Both the position numbers and the translations under genes were made by a program. From an uncultured Christensenellaceae bacterium (lineage in GTDB: Bacteria > Bacillota > Clostridia > Christensenellales > Pumilibacteraceae), in NCBI GenBank assembly GCA_910587455.1, contig CAJULK010000002.1:62001-126000 (forward strand): 64,000 bases of DNA. Direction: 5' to 3'. The first letter of the stretch is position 1. Each line of letters opens with the position of its first letter. The notes beneath the pieces are model-generated. The model searched no databases. It was not told the origin of the DNA and worked only from the letters and a program-made list of their open reading frames with translations. This document shows positions 29,154-38,494 of the stretch, piece after piece.

Positions 29154-30221
29154 CTAACGATCGGCGCGCACCCTGCCGCAGCGCTTGACCGCCGATCTTA
29201 TACGGCGCGCTTTGCGCTTGACTTTTCTTTTCACGCGCGTTCTGATCAAGAACCATCCGTTGCATATCAAATATAAAATACCTATCGCGCCTATTATCGG
29301 GTACAGCTTGCCCACTACGCCCGAAAATCCGAACGCGCCGACAAACAGCCCGCCTATCAGCACTGCGCCCGCGGCAATGAATTTATGCTTTATAAAACCG
29401 CACAGATAGTCGTACAGCGATTTGTATGCGGACAGCATCGTAGTGAATATTGACGCGGCTATTACGGGCAAACACACGAAATACATCGCCTTACCGCTTT
29501 TTAGCGCTATAAGGATCATCGGCATATCGGCATGTGCCGCAGACGACGATTGCAGCGCGCCCATTATGAACATGAGCAGCGCGGATATTATTACCGATGC
29601 AACCGCCGACGAAAGAATTATTTCCCTCGGCGACAGTTTGTTTACTGTAGTCAATACGCCGCCGCCGAGTATCATGTTCATGGATACGTAAAGCACGATC
29701 GAATACAGTCGCAACGACGACGATTGCGCCTTAAACGGAAAATCGATTGCGCATATAGAGCATACGCATAAAAAACCTACCATGACGGGAACGAGCACGG
29801 CATTCGCCTTTATAACGCCGTTAAGACCTTTTACGGCTATGACCGCGCATATAAGCCCCAAAACAATAGACGCTGCGGGACGAATGTCTATAAACTCCGC
29901 CGCAATACTGTCCGTTGCAGCAAGCATTGCGCCGAGCACCGACAGCGAATTGAACAGCATGAATACATCCGCAAACGGGCGCAGTTTGCCGAACACCGCG
30001 CCGTTCACTTCGCCGATATCGCTCTTTTTTACGCGCCTCCCCACAAACAGAAAAAGCACCGAGCACCCGAAAACGAGTACGCCGGCGATGAGCGCGATAA
30101 ACATGTTAGGCACTGCGCCGAAAAACGATACGACTTCGCGACCCGACGCGAATCCCGCGCCTATCATCGTTCCGACGATCAGCATTGCTACCGACATAGA
30201 ACGCAAAAACGACTTAAACAT
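29154..30221 (-). CDS. YkvI-family membrane transporter-like protein
   Basis: The 355-residue protein has about ten hydrophobic helices and the characteristic early motif GTMIGAGFASGREV (about residues 17-30), which is shared with the YkvI family and more distantly with sodium-coupled amino acid transporters. The substrate is unknown. The C-terminal tail is short and very basic (Arg/Lys-rich). I see no ribosome site before ATG 30221. A TACAAT lies only 5 bases upstream, but no matching -35 element is visible. The terminator at 30286-30310 separates it from the HD operon upstream. Confidence 0.82.
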   Translation of the reverse strand: MFKSFLRSMSVAMLIVGTMIGAGFASGREVVSFFGAVPNMFIALIAGVLVFGCSVLFLFVGRRVKKSDIGEVNGAVFGKLRPFADVFMLFNSLSVLGAMLAATDSIAAEFIDIRPAASIVLGLICAVIAVKGLNGVIKANAVLVPVMVGFLCVCSICAIDFPFKAQSSSLRLYSIVLYVSMNMILGGGVLTTVNKLSPREIILSSAVASVIISALLMFIMGALQSSSAAHADMPMILIALKSGKAMYFVCLPVIAASIFTTMLSAYKSLYDYLCGFIKHKFIAAGAVLIGGLFVGAFGFSGVVGKLYPIIGAIGILYLICNGWFLIRTRVKRKVKRKARRIRSAVKRCGRVRADR

Positions 30222-30285
30222 GTTCTATTGTATGCCGGTACGATCCGTTTTATTTTACATTGCCGACGAGTGTATTTTACGCATA

Positions 30286-30310
30286 TAAAAACGGGCGCGG
30301 AAACGCCCGT
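30286..30310 (-). terminator. Terminator after the HD-domain gene
   Basis: ACGGGCG (30291-30297) pairs with CGCCCGT (30304-30310) around a GGAAA-like loop. On the minus strand the stem is followed by TTTTATA. Confidence 0.8.
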
Positions 30311-30319
30311 ACGATACTT

Positions 30320-31048
30320 TCAATCTTCCGACACTTCGGTCTCGCCAGCTTTCGGTTTTACTTCTGTCGGCACGGGCTTTCGCCTGTTTATTACGTTGCC
30401 GTTTATCACAAGCTCGAACCAATATCCGAGATATGCCGCCGCGCGCTCCGAAAGCACCATGCGCGACAGATATATTTGCAGATATTCCATAGTGGCGGAC
30501 GTGTTGTCCATTTGGATCACGAGCCGTATTGTTTTTACCTTTTTGTCGATAGCGAGATAGTTCTTCTTTATAGACAGATTTACCCTGTCGTGGATATCCT
30601 TGATATCGGCAGTCTCGCGTCTCACGCGCGATCTGTGCGCGTCCGATTTATCGGCGATTATCAGTGCCGCGGCAAGCGCATTTACGGGCGTGCCGGTTTC
30701 CTCCTCGTGATTGCCTATAGCAGCTATTATCTGAGCGACTTCTCCTGCCGACATGCCCATACGTATAAGAATGTCGTACGCCAAAATCGCACCGGTAAGA
30801 CCGTGATCTTTGCGGTTTATCGCGTTTCCTATATCGTGCATCCAACCTGCTATCGCGCCGAGCTCGACAGTGCGCGAATCGTAACCGAGCGTACTCAAAA
30901 TATTCGAAGTGGTCTTGGACACATATCCCACATGCCTAAGCCCGTGCTCGGTATATCCCAAAACTTTTAAGTTGGAATTGCTCAGTTCGACGAGTTTGTT
31001 TACCTCGTCGTTGGCTTTCACGTCGGCGAGCGTTACGAGTTTTTCCAT
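30320..31048 (-). CDS. HD-domain phosphohydrolase
   Basis: The 242-residue protein carries an HD phosphohydrolase core. The metal ligands are seen as HGLRH (about 35), WMHDIGN (about 69), the NHEEE stretch (about 113) and ADK (about 132). The C-terminal part is a helix-rich regulatory or dimer region. HD proteins hydrolyse nucleotides or phospho-substrates; no substrate can be named. The ATG lies one base after the stop of the HEAT-like gene, so the two are coupled. It ends an operon that starts at 36407 with the M20 gene. Confidence 0.85.
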   Translation of the reverse strand: MEKLVTLADVKANDEVNKLVELSNSNLKVLGYTEHGLRHVGYVSKTTSNILSTLGYDSRTVELGAIAGWMHDIGNAINRKDHGLTGAILAYDILIRMGMSAGEVAQIIAAIGNHEEETGTPVNALAAALIIADKSDAHRSRVRRETADIKDIHDRVNLSIKKNYLAIDKKVKTIRLVIQMDNTSATMEYLQIYLSRMVLSERAAAYLGYWFELVINGNVINRRKPVPTEVKPKAGETEVSED

Positions 31049-31049
31049 A

Positions 31050-31886
31050 TTACTTCTTATTATTACCTTTCAATACTCGATATAACGGATCGTCCGAAAA
31101 ATCGCGGTAATGGTCGTCAACCGTTCCGCCGAGCTGTTCGATAGCGCAACGTATTTCCATAAACTCGGCAAAATTACATGTATCGAGCAGCGGATAAAGA
31201 TCGTCCGCCGCCCGTTCGTCGCCGTATCTGCCCATAAGCGCCGCGGCATACGCGATGTTATCGCCCTCCGCGAGCAACCGACGAAGCACTGCGAGAATAT
31301 CGTCGTCGCCCTTCTCGCAGAACGTAAGAGGCTCGGCATAAAGCGCCAGCTTTTTAACGTCGTCCGTCTGCGCCGCGCGCTCCAAAAGATCGTCGCGCGC
31401 TTCGTCCGCACGGTCGCACAGCATCTCGACGCACTGCTCTTTAACGTCGTCGGCAATATCGCGCTCCGTCATTTCGAGATAGAACGAACTGTCTGCGCCG
31501 CCGAGTTCGGCTATAAGACTCATTGTGACCGTAAGAAGTTTCTCGTCGTCCGACGACAGCGCAAGCGCCTGAAGCTCGTCGATAAGATCGGGTTCGGTCG
31601 CTATCCTGTCGAAAAGAAGCGAATTGGGATTGCGGTCGCCGATACAGGATTCTTTGAGTATCCCGACAAGTTCGGTTACGGGAATATGATTGAAAAACTC
31701 CGACGGAGATATTCCGCCGAGCGATTGCGCCGGCGACGTTGCCCACGCATGATAGATCTTGTCCAAATCTTTGGCAAAATCGTCGGGCGAATCGTATTCG
31801 TCCTCATGCTCGTTGTAATATTTATCGGCAAAATTCTCGAACAGTTTGTCGAAATCAATAAAGTACATGTCTCTGTTGCTTATCAT
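31050..31886 (-). CDS. HEAT-like repeat protein of unknown function
   Basis: The 278-residue protein is strongly acidic and mainly helical. After an N-terminal domain (about 1-85), pairs of helices recur at about 30-residue spacing (for example LIDELQALALSSDD, LLTVTMSLIAELGG, VKEQCVEMLCDRAD), which suggests HEAT-like or Armadillo-like scaffold repeats. No catalytic motif or membrane segment is visible. The ATG has a GGAGA ribosome site upstream. It follows the TPR gene after 27 bases and precedes the HD gene by one base, so it is probably part of the same unit. I do not recognise the family. Confidence 0.7.
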   Translation of the reverse strand: MISNRDMYFIDFDKLFENFADKYYNEHEDEYDSPDDFAKDLDKIYHAWATSPAQSLGGISPSEFFNHIPVTELVGILKESCIGDRNPNSLLFDRIATEPDLIDELQALALSSDDEKLLTVTMSLIAELGGADSSFYLEMTERDIADDVKEQCVEMLCDRADEARDDLLERAAQTDDVKKLALYAEPLTFCEKGDDDILAVLRRLLAEGDNIAYAAALMGRYGDERAADDLYPLLDTCNFAEFMEIRCAIEQLGGTVDDHYRDFSDDPLYRVLKGNNKK

Positions 31887-31913
31887 ACGGTAAATCTCCT
31901 TGTCTTGTCTATA

Positions 31914-33923
31914 CTATTTTTTTGCGCCCGCCGACTTTTCTATTTCGGCAAATGCTCGCACGGCTTCCGCCTTGGACGAAAATCCGAGCGCATAAACCAC
32001 TCTTTCGTCGAACGCGGCGTCGGGACGGATTTCGTCCCACGCTTTTTTGAACACGTAATACGCTATATGCTTTTCGTCGCGACCGCTTTTTTTAAGATGC
32101 GATTTCGCTTTTTTTGCGATTTTGGCAAAACTTTCGGCGCTTCCCCGCGCAAGCGTAACGTACAGTGCGAATGCGGCATAATAACCTTGCGAATAACCGT
32201 TGCCGAGCGGAGCGCGCGACACTGTTACCGGGCTGTACGAAAGCTCGAGATAAACGCTTCGCGTGTTGTCTGCGGAATACAGCCCCGCAAGAATGACCGC
32301 TTTTACTATCGGCTCGACGTACGGCGACACGAGCGCGTCGAGCATTTTGTCCTCTATTCCAGCCGTAACCGAAAGTTTCCTCAGCGTATCGAACATGGAT
32401 ACGACGAGTTTTCTGCTGTTATGATACTCGAGCGTCAGGAAAAATTCGAGGCTGTACGCGAATATATCGCTCGAAATAAATTCTTCGTCGAGTTCCGATC
32501 TTGCCACGGCAAGCATCAGGTTTTCGACTATCGCGCCTATAACATCCTGCGGCGCTTCCTCGTCTACGGGCATTCGCGTTACATCGGACCGCGCGGAAAG
32601 ATAGTAATACATCGCATTGAAATCGTCGTAAAATATGCGCGACAGTTTATACAACTCGTCGGCGGCACGTTTTTTTTCGCCCGAATTATACAGCAACTGC
32701 GCGTACAGCCGCCGCATATCCATTACGTTGTATTCTTCGATATATTTTTCGGCAAGCGCTATCGCGTCTTTCGCGGTACAGTATTCTATCGCGAGCTTGA
32801 ACGCTCTGTACACGTGATCGCAATCGACAAAATCCGTCACGTCCGTTTGTTTAAGCACGTCCGGTATCTTGTCGTACTGCCCGGTCAGTTCGTACAGTCT
32901 GCACAAAAGCGTACCGGCAAGCGCGCCGTTCTTGCGTATTTCGAGCGCTGCTTTGAGCGCTTCGTCCGATTCCGGATATCTTCCCGCTTCCATCAAAATA
33001 TACGCGCGCATGGCGAGCGCACTGTAATAGAACGGATCTTCGTCGAGACGTATTTTATCGAGCGCGGCAAGCGCTTTGTCGTAATCTTTTCGACCGAAGT
33101 ATTTTTCGGCTTGCTCCATCAGCTTGCGAACGTTGTCGTAGCCGTGCGTGCCCGCATTGTAATCGAACGCAGCCTCCGCATCCGCTTCTATCGTATCGAG
33201 AATAACTCTGCTTATTTCGTAAAGTCTTTCGTCATCGTCGTCCGCAAACGTTTTGCCTGTGCCGTCGCGCATCGCGCCATGCGGAACGTCGAATTCGAAT
33301 TCTATCGGACTTTCGGCAACGTCGCACCGTTTCGCTTCCCGATCCGAATCGTCGGTCGCAGCCCCGCCCGCAAACGCCAAAATCTTATTTTTGTGAGGCG
33401 CGGACGGCTGCGGAGCTTCGTCTGCGCTTTGCGCTTCGTCGCGAGACAGCCCGCTTTCTATCATGCCGAACTCGCCCGGCTCATACATGGCTTCTATGTC
33501 CATTATGCCGTAATCCTGTACGCCCAATATGTCTATACCCGCTTCGCCTATATCGAGAAGATACTCGTCGAGATTGCCGCCGCGCGACTTGATCCACTCT
33601 ATGCACTCGATTATAGACTGCGGATCTTCGCGCAGAATCACGGTAGCCAAAAGATTGCGATATGCCGCGTCGCAATCGGGATATCGACGTATATGCATCA
33701 TAAACTCGCGGAAAGCAAGCGTCAAAAGCTCATTGTCGTCGCTGTCCTGAACCATGAGCAAATACATCATTCCGAGCGCAAGATGAAATTCGGGATTATC
33801 ACATTCGTCCGAAAATTTCAGAAGATAATCGATAGCCCCTTCGAAATCTTCTTCGTCCAGACATTCCGCGAACCGCGTTTTGAAATGCTCGGCTATGCCG
33901 TTTTTGTCAAACTTCGTAATCAC
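31914..33923 (-). CDS. TPR-repeat scaffold protein
   Basis: The 669-residue cytoplasmic protein has several tetratricopeptide-like helix pairs (around residues 25-60, 60-100, 275-345 and 350-430) and an acidic spacer (about 150-240). There is no signal peptide or membrane segment. TPR proteins bind partners and assemble complexes; no enzymatic domain is visible. Translation starts at a GTG at 33923, with GAGG about 12 bases upstream. The gene sits between a DUF624-type membrane protein and the HEAT-like gene in one operon and may scaffold their products. Its function is unknown. Confidence 0.78.
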   Translation of the reverse strand: MITKFDKNGIAEHFKTRFAECLDEEDFEGAIDYLLKFSDECDNPEFHLALGMMYLLMVQDSDDNELLTLAFREFMMHIRRYPDCDAAYRNLLATVILREDPQSIIECIEWIKSRGGNLDEYLLDIGEAGIDILGVQDYGIMDIEAMYEPGEFGMIESGLSRDEAQSADEAPQPSAPHKNKILAFAGGAATDDSDREAKRCDVAESPIEFEFDVPHGAMRDGTGKTFADDDDERLYEISRVILDTIEADAEAAFDYNAGTHGYDNVRKLMEQAEKYFGRKDYDKALAALDKIRLDEDPFYYSALAMRAYILMEAGRYPESDEALKAALEIRKNGALAGTLLCRLYELTGQYDKIPDVLKQTDVTDFVDCDHVYRAFKLAIEYCTAKDAIALAEKYIEEYNVMDMRRLYAQLLYNSGEKKRAADELYKLSRIFYDDFNAMYYYLSARSDVTRMPVDEEAPQDVIGAIVENLMLAVARSELDEEFISSDIFAYSLEFFLTLEYHNSRKLVVSMFDTLRKLSVTAGIEDKMLDALVSPYVEPIVKAVILAGLYSADNTRSVYLELSYSPVTVSRAPLGNGYSQGYYAAFALYVTLARGSAESFAKIAKKAKSHLKKSGRDEKHIAYYVFKKAWDEIRPDAAFDERVVYALGFSSKAEAVRAFAEIEKSAGAKK

Positions 33924-33951
33924 TTAATAACCGTTCCTCAAACTAAGCGGT

Positions 33952-35268
33952 TTATTGGTCGGCGTTTTCGGCTGTCGCGTTCGATTCGGAAACAACCGCA
34001 CCGTCCGATTCGCCGTTCGCTTCGACGTCGGCGCCGTTTTCGACTTCTGTTGAGTAGTTTACGTTTTCGGTTTCATGTTCGCCGCGAACGTTTTCTTCCG
34101 CAATTTCCGCGCCGCTTCCGTCCGCTTCACCGTATTCGTCCTCATTGCTTTCGAGCATTACCTGTTCGTGCTCTTTTTCGAGCCTGGCAAGATCCTCGCG
34201 CCTGAACATCGGAGTAAGAGGCGTGATCGAAGAGCCTTCGTCTATCGACTTTTTACGCTTTTTGGGGTTTTTATACGGCACGGGCGATTTCTTCTTGCCC
34301 GTTTGCTGCGAAGCCGATTCTTCGTCGATATCGCTGCCGCGCTTGACGAACGGCGTTGGCGCACCGTCCACTTTGTTGTAAAGAAATTTCTTGTAGCACG
34401 AATGGCAGTACACCGTTAGAACGAGCGCCGTAAACGAAAAGCCCAAAAATACGTACAGTATAGTCAGCAACATGGTTATGCCGGGTATGAGCGCCAACAG
34501 CGCAGGCGCTATCGCTATGCCGACGAACAGTATCGACTGAATGTTTGTGCCGAGCACGAAAAGGATAGAGTTTTTGATAAGCACCATCGGTCGCATTTTG
34601 AATGCGGCGTTCTGCGTTATAAAAAACGCAGTAAACAACGTCATAAACACAAGCATTATGCAAGCGAGAATTGTGCATATCACACGAAGCGCGACGGAAA
34701 ACTCATACGTTTCGAAATAGCCTATCGTGAACATGAACAGCAAAAGCGTAAGCCCGAACGCGATACCTATAAACAGCGACGAAAGCCAGCACTTTTTTAT
34801 ACCGCGGAAAAAATCCTTGAAAGTGCGCGTCGGCTCCTCCCATATGAGTTTGCGCATAACGTACAGATTTCCGCCTACGCCGAGCGCGAATACCGCTATG
34901 CACGGCACAAGCAAGGCATATTGGAAAATCTCGTAATTAAACGCGAGCACACGACCTTGCTGTACGGCGTCTATCACAACGGGATAACCTACGAACAAGT
35001 TGGACGAATATCCGATCATGCTGTTGCTGATCGTAACGTTCATAAACGTCAACAGTATGACCGCTATCGCAGGCAGAGCGAAAAGCAAAGTCAACAGGTT
35101 CAACGCGACCATGGTGCCGAAACGGCGGAAGAACAAATATTTGAACATTCCCCATGCAGACATCTGCATTTGTTCCGGCGTAAGGTCGGGCTTATTGTCG
35201 TTGCCGAACATCATTCGCTGTACGAGCGATTTCTTTTTCTTTTTTTCGGTTGTCTTAGCTTTGGCCAT
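33952..35268 (-). CDS. DUF624 (YesL-like) membrane protein with a long acidic tail
   Basis: The 438-residue protein has a lysine-rich N-terminus (residues 1-15), then about six hydrophobic helices between about 45 and 300 in the arrangement of DUF624/YesL proteins, including the FRRFGTMVALNLLTLLFALP segment. The last roughly 130 residues are a charged, disordered tail, first Lys-rich and then acidic. YesL-type proteins are often near sugar-use genes but have no known activity. The ATG has AAGGAGC just upstream. It is the second gene after the M20 gene (41 bases apart). Confidence 0.8.
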   Translation of the reverse strand: MAKAKTTEKKKKKSLVQRMMFGNDNKPDLTPEQMQMSAWGMFKYLFFRRFGTMVALNLLTLLFALPAIAVILLTFMNVTISNSMIGYSSNLFVGYPVVIDAVQQGRVLAFNYEIFQYALLVPCIAVFALGVGGNLYVMRKLIWEEPTRTFKDFFRGIKKCWLSSLFIGIAFGLTLLLFMFTIGYFETYEFSVALRVICTILACIMLVFMTLFTAFFITQNAAFKMRPMVLIKNSILFVLGTNIQSILFVGIAIAPALLALIPGITMLLTILYVFLGFSFTALVLTVYCHSCYKKFLYNKVDGAPTPFVKRGSDIDEESASQQTGKKKSPVPYKNPKKRKKSIDEGSSITPLTPMFRREDLARLEKEHEQVMLESNEDEYGEADGSGAEIAEENVRGEHETENVNYSTEVENGADVEANGESDGAVVSESNATAENADQ

Positions 35269-35309
35269 AAAAGCTCCTTTATCTTCGATAAGCGTCTGTC
35301 GGGCGCGGG

Positions 35310-36407
35310 CTATGCCGCGCGTTCGGCAATAATGTTCATAAATAGATCGGTACCCGTAAGAAGAGCACGCTCGTCAAACGAAAACGTATTGCTGTGCAAC
35401 GGCGAACGCCGCCCTTCCGCACCGACGCCCAACCACACCATGCATCCGCAAACTTTCAAAAGATAGTTTGAAAAGTCCTCTGCGGTGTTTCTCGGCGCCA
35501 CCTCTACGGCTTGCTCGCCCATAAGCGCGCGGACTTTGTCTACCGCAAGCGCGTGATTGATAAGCGGCGGATATACGCTGCGTGTAATTATATCGTGCGT
35601 TGTGCCGAATCTGTCGTCGCACGCGAGCGCCGCGCGTTCTATATCCATCATAACGGCTTCGCATTTGTTCATATCGTAAAACCGAAGCGTATACTCGGAC
35701 GCGCAACTGTCGGAAATTATATTCCGCGCCGCGCCGCCTTCTATTTTGCCGAGGTTAATAAGCGTGTTTTGCGCAGCCGCGGCGGCATATGCGGCATTTG
35801 CGATCTCTACGGACGCCCTTACCGCGTCTGCGCCCTTTTCCGGCACGGCGCAGTGCGAAGATACGCCCTTTACCGCACAGTCGAACTCGCAACAACCGGC
35901 AAACATGCCGCCGTAGCAATATCCGACTTCGCCTTCGTCGAGTTCGGGGCAGACATGCAAAGCATAGATCTCATCCACACCGTCGAGCACACCGCGCTCT
36001 ATCATGACTTCGCTGCCGCCTATCCCTTCCTCGCCGAACTGAAAAATAAACCTAAGCGGTACGTTTGACTTTGCGCCGACTATGCGCGCAACGTTGAGAA
36101 GATTCGCCGTATGTCCGTCATGCCCGCACGCGTGCATAACTCCGTCGTGTGCCGCGAACCCGACCTTTGTAACGGCTGTATTTTCTGTTATCGGAAGCGC
36201 GTCTATATCGGCGCGGAACGCAAGTCTGCCTTTGCCGCTGCCCGAATCGCAATAAACGCCGGTTTCTATCATTTTAGGCTTGTACCCGAAGCGTTTAAGC
36301 TCGCTTACGATAAACTCCGACGTTTTATACTCGTGCCCCGAAATCTCGGCAAGCGCGTGCAATTTGCGGCGTGTTTCCGTAAGGTACTGCAAAGACATAC
36401 TATCCAT
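35310..36407 (-). CDS. M20-family amidohydrolase, candidate N-acetyl-diaminopimelate deacetylase
   Basis: The 365-residue metal-dependent enzyme has the M20D motifs: HACGHDGHT (about 92-100), the catalytic GEEG stretch (about 125-128) and a C-terminal LHSN metal-ligand motif. Its neighbours asd, dapA and dapB are transcribed divergently, so a role in the acetylated diaminopimelate branch of lysine synthesis is plausible. Indole-amino-acid or other N-acyl hydrolases of the same family are alternatives. No ribosome site precedes the ATG. Instead a sigma-A promoter at 36414-36442 puts the predicted transcription start on the A of ATG, so the mRNA may be leaderless. Confidence 0.82.
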   Translation of the reverse strand: MDSMSLQYLTETRRKLHALAEISGHEYKTSEFIVSELKRFGYKPKMIETGVYCDSGSGKGRLAFRADIDALPITENTAVTKVGFAAHDGVMHACGHDGHTANLLNVARIVGAKSNVPLRFIFQFGEEGIGGSEVMIERGVLDGVDEIYALHVCPELDEGEVGYCYGGMFAGCCEFDCAVKGVSSHCAVPEKGADAVRASVEIANAAYAAAAAQNTLINLGKIEGGAARNIISDSCASEYTLRFYDMNKCEAVMMDIERAALACDDRFGTTHDIITRSVYPPLINHALAVDKVRALMGEQAVEVAPRNTAEDFSNYLLKVCGCMVWLGVGAEGRRSPLHSNTFSFDERALLTGTDLFMNIIAERAA

Positions 36408-36413
36408 AATTAC

Positions 36414-36442
36414 ATTATACTACACGCCGACGTTTTTTTCAA
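36414..36442 (-). promoter_or_regulatory. Promoter that places the M20 transcript start at the ATG
   Basis: On the minus strand TTGAAA (36437-36442) and TATAAT (36414-36419) are separated by exactly 17 bp. The ATG starts 7 bases after the -10 element. Transcription would begin at the A of ATG or within a base or two of it. Confidence 0.75.
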
Positions 36443-36507
36443 GCAAAACGAGCATCTTTATCGGCGCAATTATAAACGGCATATAATAATAAATAAGCCG
36501 CGCGTGC

Positions 36508-36539
36508 TTGACATATGTACGGATAAAATGATATCATTT
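36508..36539 (+). promoter_or_regulatory. Promoter of asd-dapA-dapB with an overlapping 14-bp palindrome
   Basis: TTGACA (36508-36513) is followed after 18 bp by TATCAT (36532-36537). A perfect 14-bp palindrome, AAATGATATCATTT (36526-36539), covers the -10 element, so a repressor could bind there. The ribosome site CGGAGG is close to ATG 36569. I found no lysine riboswitch in the short leader. Confidence 0.6.
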
Positions 36540-36568
36540 ATACGTTCGAATCATTTCGGAGGCATAAC

Positions 36569-37582
36569 ATGAACGATAAAATAGCGGTAGTCGGCGCAAC
36601 GGGTCTTGTCGGGCGCACGATGCTGAAAGTGCTCGAAGAGCGCAACTTCCCCATAAGCGAAATACATCTTTTCGCATCGGCACGCAGCGCGGGCAGCACC
36701 GTCGATTTCTGCGGCAAAGCAATTACGGTAAAAGAATTAAACGACGAAAATATCCGCGCGGCGGGCGTTGGGTACGCGCTGTTTTCCGCAGGCTCGGACG
36801 TCTCGAAGCGCTATGCGCCGGTATTTGCCGAGACGGGTGCCGTCGCCATAGATAATTCGAGCTGCTGGCGTATGGACAAAGACGTGCCGCTTGTAGTGCC
36901 CGAGGTCAATCCAGACGCGGCATTCGAGAACCGCGGCATAATCGCAAATCCCAACTGTTCGACCATACAAGCGGTCGTAGCATTAAAACCTCTGCACGAC
37001 AAATTTAAGATCAAACGCATTGTTTATTCCACGTATCAGGCGGTATCGGGCGCGGGTCGGCTCGGCTGCGAAGATCTTGCGGCGGGCGTGAGCGGCGTAA
37101 AACCCAAAAAGTTCCCCTATCCCATCGCATACAACATTCTTCCGCACATCGACGTTTTCACAGACGACGGTTACACCAAGGAAGAAATCAAAATGATCAA
37201 CGAAACGCGTAAAATACTCGGCGACGATTCGCTCGCGATCACCGCTACGACGGTGCGAGTTCCCGTGCTTTACGGCCACAGCGAAAGCATCAATATACAA
37301 TTCGAAAAAGCGATAACGCGCAAAGCCGCGCTCGAGGCGTTAAAGTCGGCGCCCGGCATTGTAGTGCGCGACGATCCGCAAAACAATATCTACCCCATGC
37401 CGCTCGACGCGGAAGGTCGCGACGAGGTTTTCGTCGGTCGGGTACGCGAGGATCGTTCCGTCGAAAACGGACTCAACATTTGGGTTGTTGCGGACAACAT
37501 AAGAAAAGGCGCGGCGACCAACGCCGTTCAGATCGCAGAACTTCTTCGTTCGCGCGGAAATCAGCCGCACAAACACGTATAA
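36569..37582 (+). CDS. asd: Aspartate-semialdehyde dehydrogenase
   Basis: This enzyme converts aspartyl phosphate to aspartate semialdehyde with NADPH, the branch point for lysine, methionine and threonine. The 337-residue protein has the nucleotide-binding motif GATGLVG (9-15), the catalytic Cys130 in ANPNCSTIQ and the DNSSCW segment. Length is normal. It begins the operon with dapA (27 bases later) and dapB, under the promoter at 36508-36539. Confidence 0.95.
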   Translation: MNDKIAVVGATGLVGRTMLKVLEERNFPISEIHLFASARSAGSTVDFCGKAITVKELNDENIRAAGVGYALFSAGSDVSKRYAPVFAETGAVAIDNSSCWRMDKDVPLVVPEVNPDAAFENRGIIANPNCSTIQAVVALKPLHDKFKIKRIVYSTYQAVSGAGRLGCEDLAAGVSGVKPKKFPYPIAYNILPHIDVFTDDGYTKEEIKMINETRKILGDDSLAITATTVRVPVLYGHSESINIQFEKAITRKAALEALKSAPGIVVRDDPQNNIYPMPLDAEGRDEVFVGRVREDRSVENGLNIWVVADNIRKGAATNAVQIAELLRSRGNQPHKHV

Positions 37583-37609
37583 AATTCCAAACCCAACACG
37601 AGGTAACCT

Positions 37610-38494
37610 ATGTCATTATTCAAAGGCTGCGGCGTCGCCATGGTAACGCCATTCGACCGCAACGGCAATATCGACTGCGACGTGCTCGGCAAGTACGTAG
37701 ACTTTCTTCTCGACGGCGGCGCGGCGGCGCTTTTGCCGTTCGGCACTACGGGCGAACCTGCCACGGTAACGCCCGAGGAATACGAAAATGCTACCCGCTT
37801 CATCATTAAACGGGTCAACCGCCGAGTACCTGTAATAGTGGGAACGGGAAGCAACAGCACCGCAACGGCGGTTCGGCACACTGCCGACGCGAAGCGGTTT
37901 GGCGCAGACGCCGCGCTCGTCGTAACGCCGTACTACAATAAATGCACGCAACGCGGCATACTCGAACATTACAAAGCCGTAGCCGACGTCGGTTTACCCG
38001 TCATCGCATATAACGTACCGACGCGCACCTGTGTAAACATTGCTCCGGCAACGGTCGAAAAACTCGCCGCTATCGACGGCATTGCGGGCATCAAGGAAGC
38101 GAGCGGAGACATAGATCAATTTCAAGCGGTTGCCGAAATTTGCGACAAAACGGGCTTCGAACTTTATTGCGGCGACGACAGTCTTACCACGATCGCAATG
38201 GCGCTGGGTGCGTCCGGAATAATCTCCGTTGCCGCAAACCCCGCCCCGCGCGAAATGGCCGAACTGTGCGCTTTGTGCGAACGCGGCGATTATGCTGCGG
38301 CACGTGCGCTTCAATTCAAACTGTCTGCGTTTATCCATGCATTATTTTGCGAAGTCAATCCCATTCCCGCAAAGAAAGCGATGCAGCTTATCGGAATAGA
38401 CGTCGGTGCGCCTCGCCTGCCGCTTACCGAAATAGAGCCGGAACACGCGATCGTGCTCGAAAACGCAATGCGCGCCGCGGGGGTGCTGAAATGA
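37610..38494 (+). CDS. dapA: 4-hydroxy-tetrahydrodipicolinate synthase
   Basis: The enzyme condenses pyruvate with aspartate semialdehyde in the diaminopimelate pathway. The 294-residue TIM-barrel protein has the Schiff-base Lys162 in GIKEASG, the GTTGE loop (45-49), Tyr109 in PYYNK and Tyr134 in YNVPTRT. Length and motifs match typical DapA. It overlaps dapB by 4 bases (ATGA), so translation is coupled. Confidence 0.95.
   Translation: MSLFKGCGVAMVTPFDRNGNIDCDVLGKYVDFLLDGGAAALLPFGTTGEPATVTPEEYENATRFIIKRVNRRVPVIVGTGSNSTATAVRHTADAKRFGADAALVVTPYYNKCTQRGILEHYKAVADVGLPVIAYNVPTRTCVNIAPATVEKLAAIDGIAGIKEASGDIDQFQAVAEICDKTGFELYCGDDSLTTIAMALGASGIISVAANPAPREMAELCALCERGDYAAARALQFKLSAFIHALFCEVNPIPAKKAMQLIGIDVGAPRLPLTEIEPEHAIVLENAMRAAGVLK

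Noticed and set aside
36540..36568. Possible lysine riboswitch before asd
   Set aside because: The leader between the predicted promoter and ATG is only about 25 bases, too short for a lysine riboswitch.
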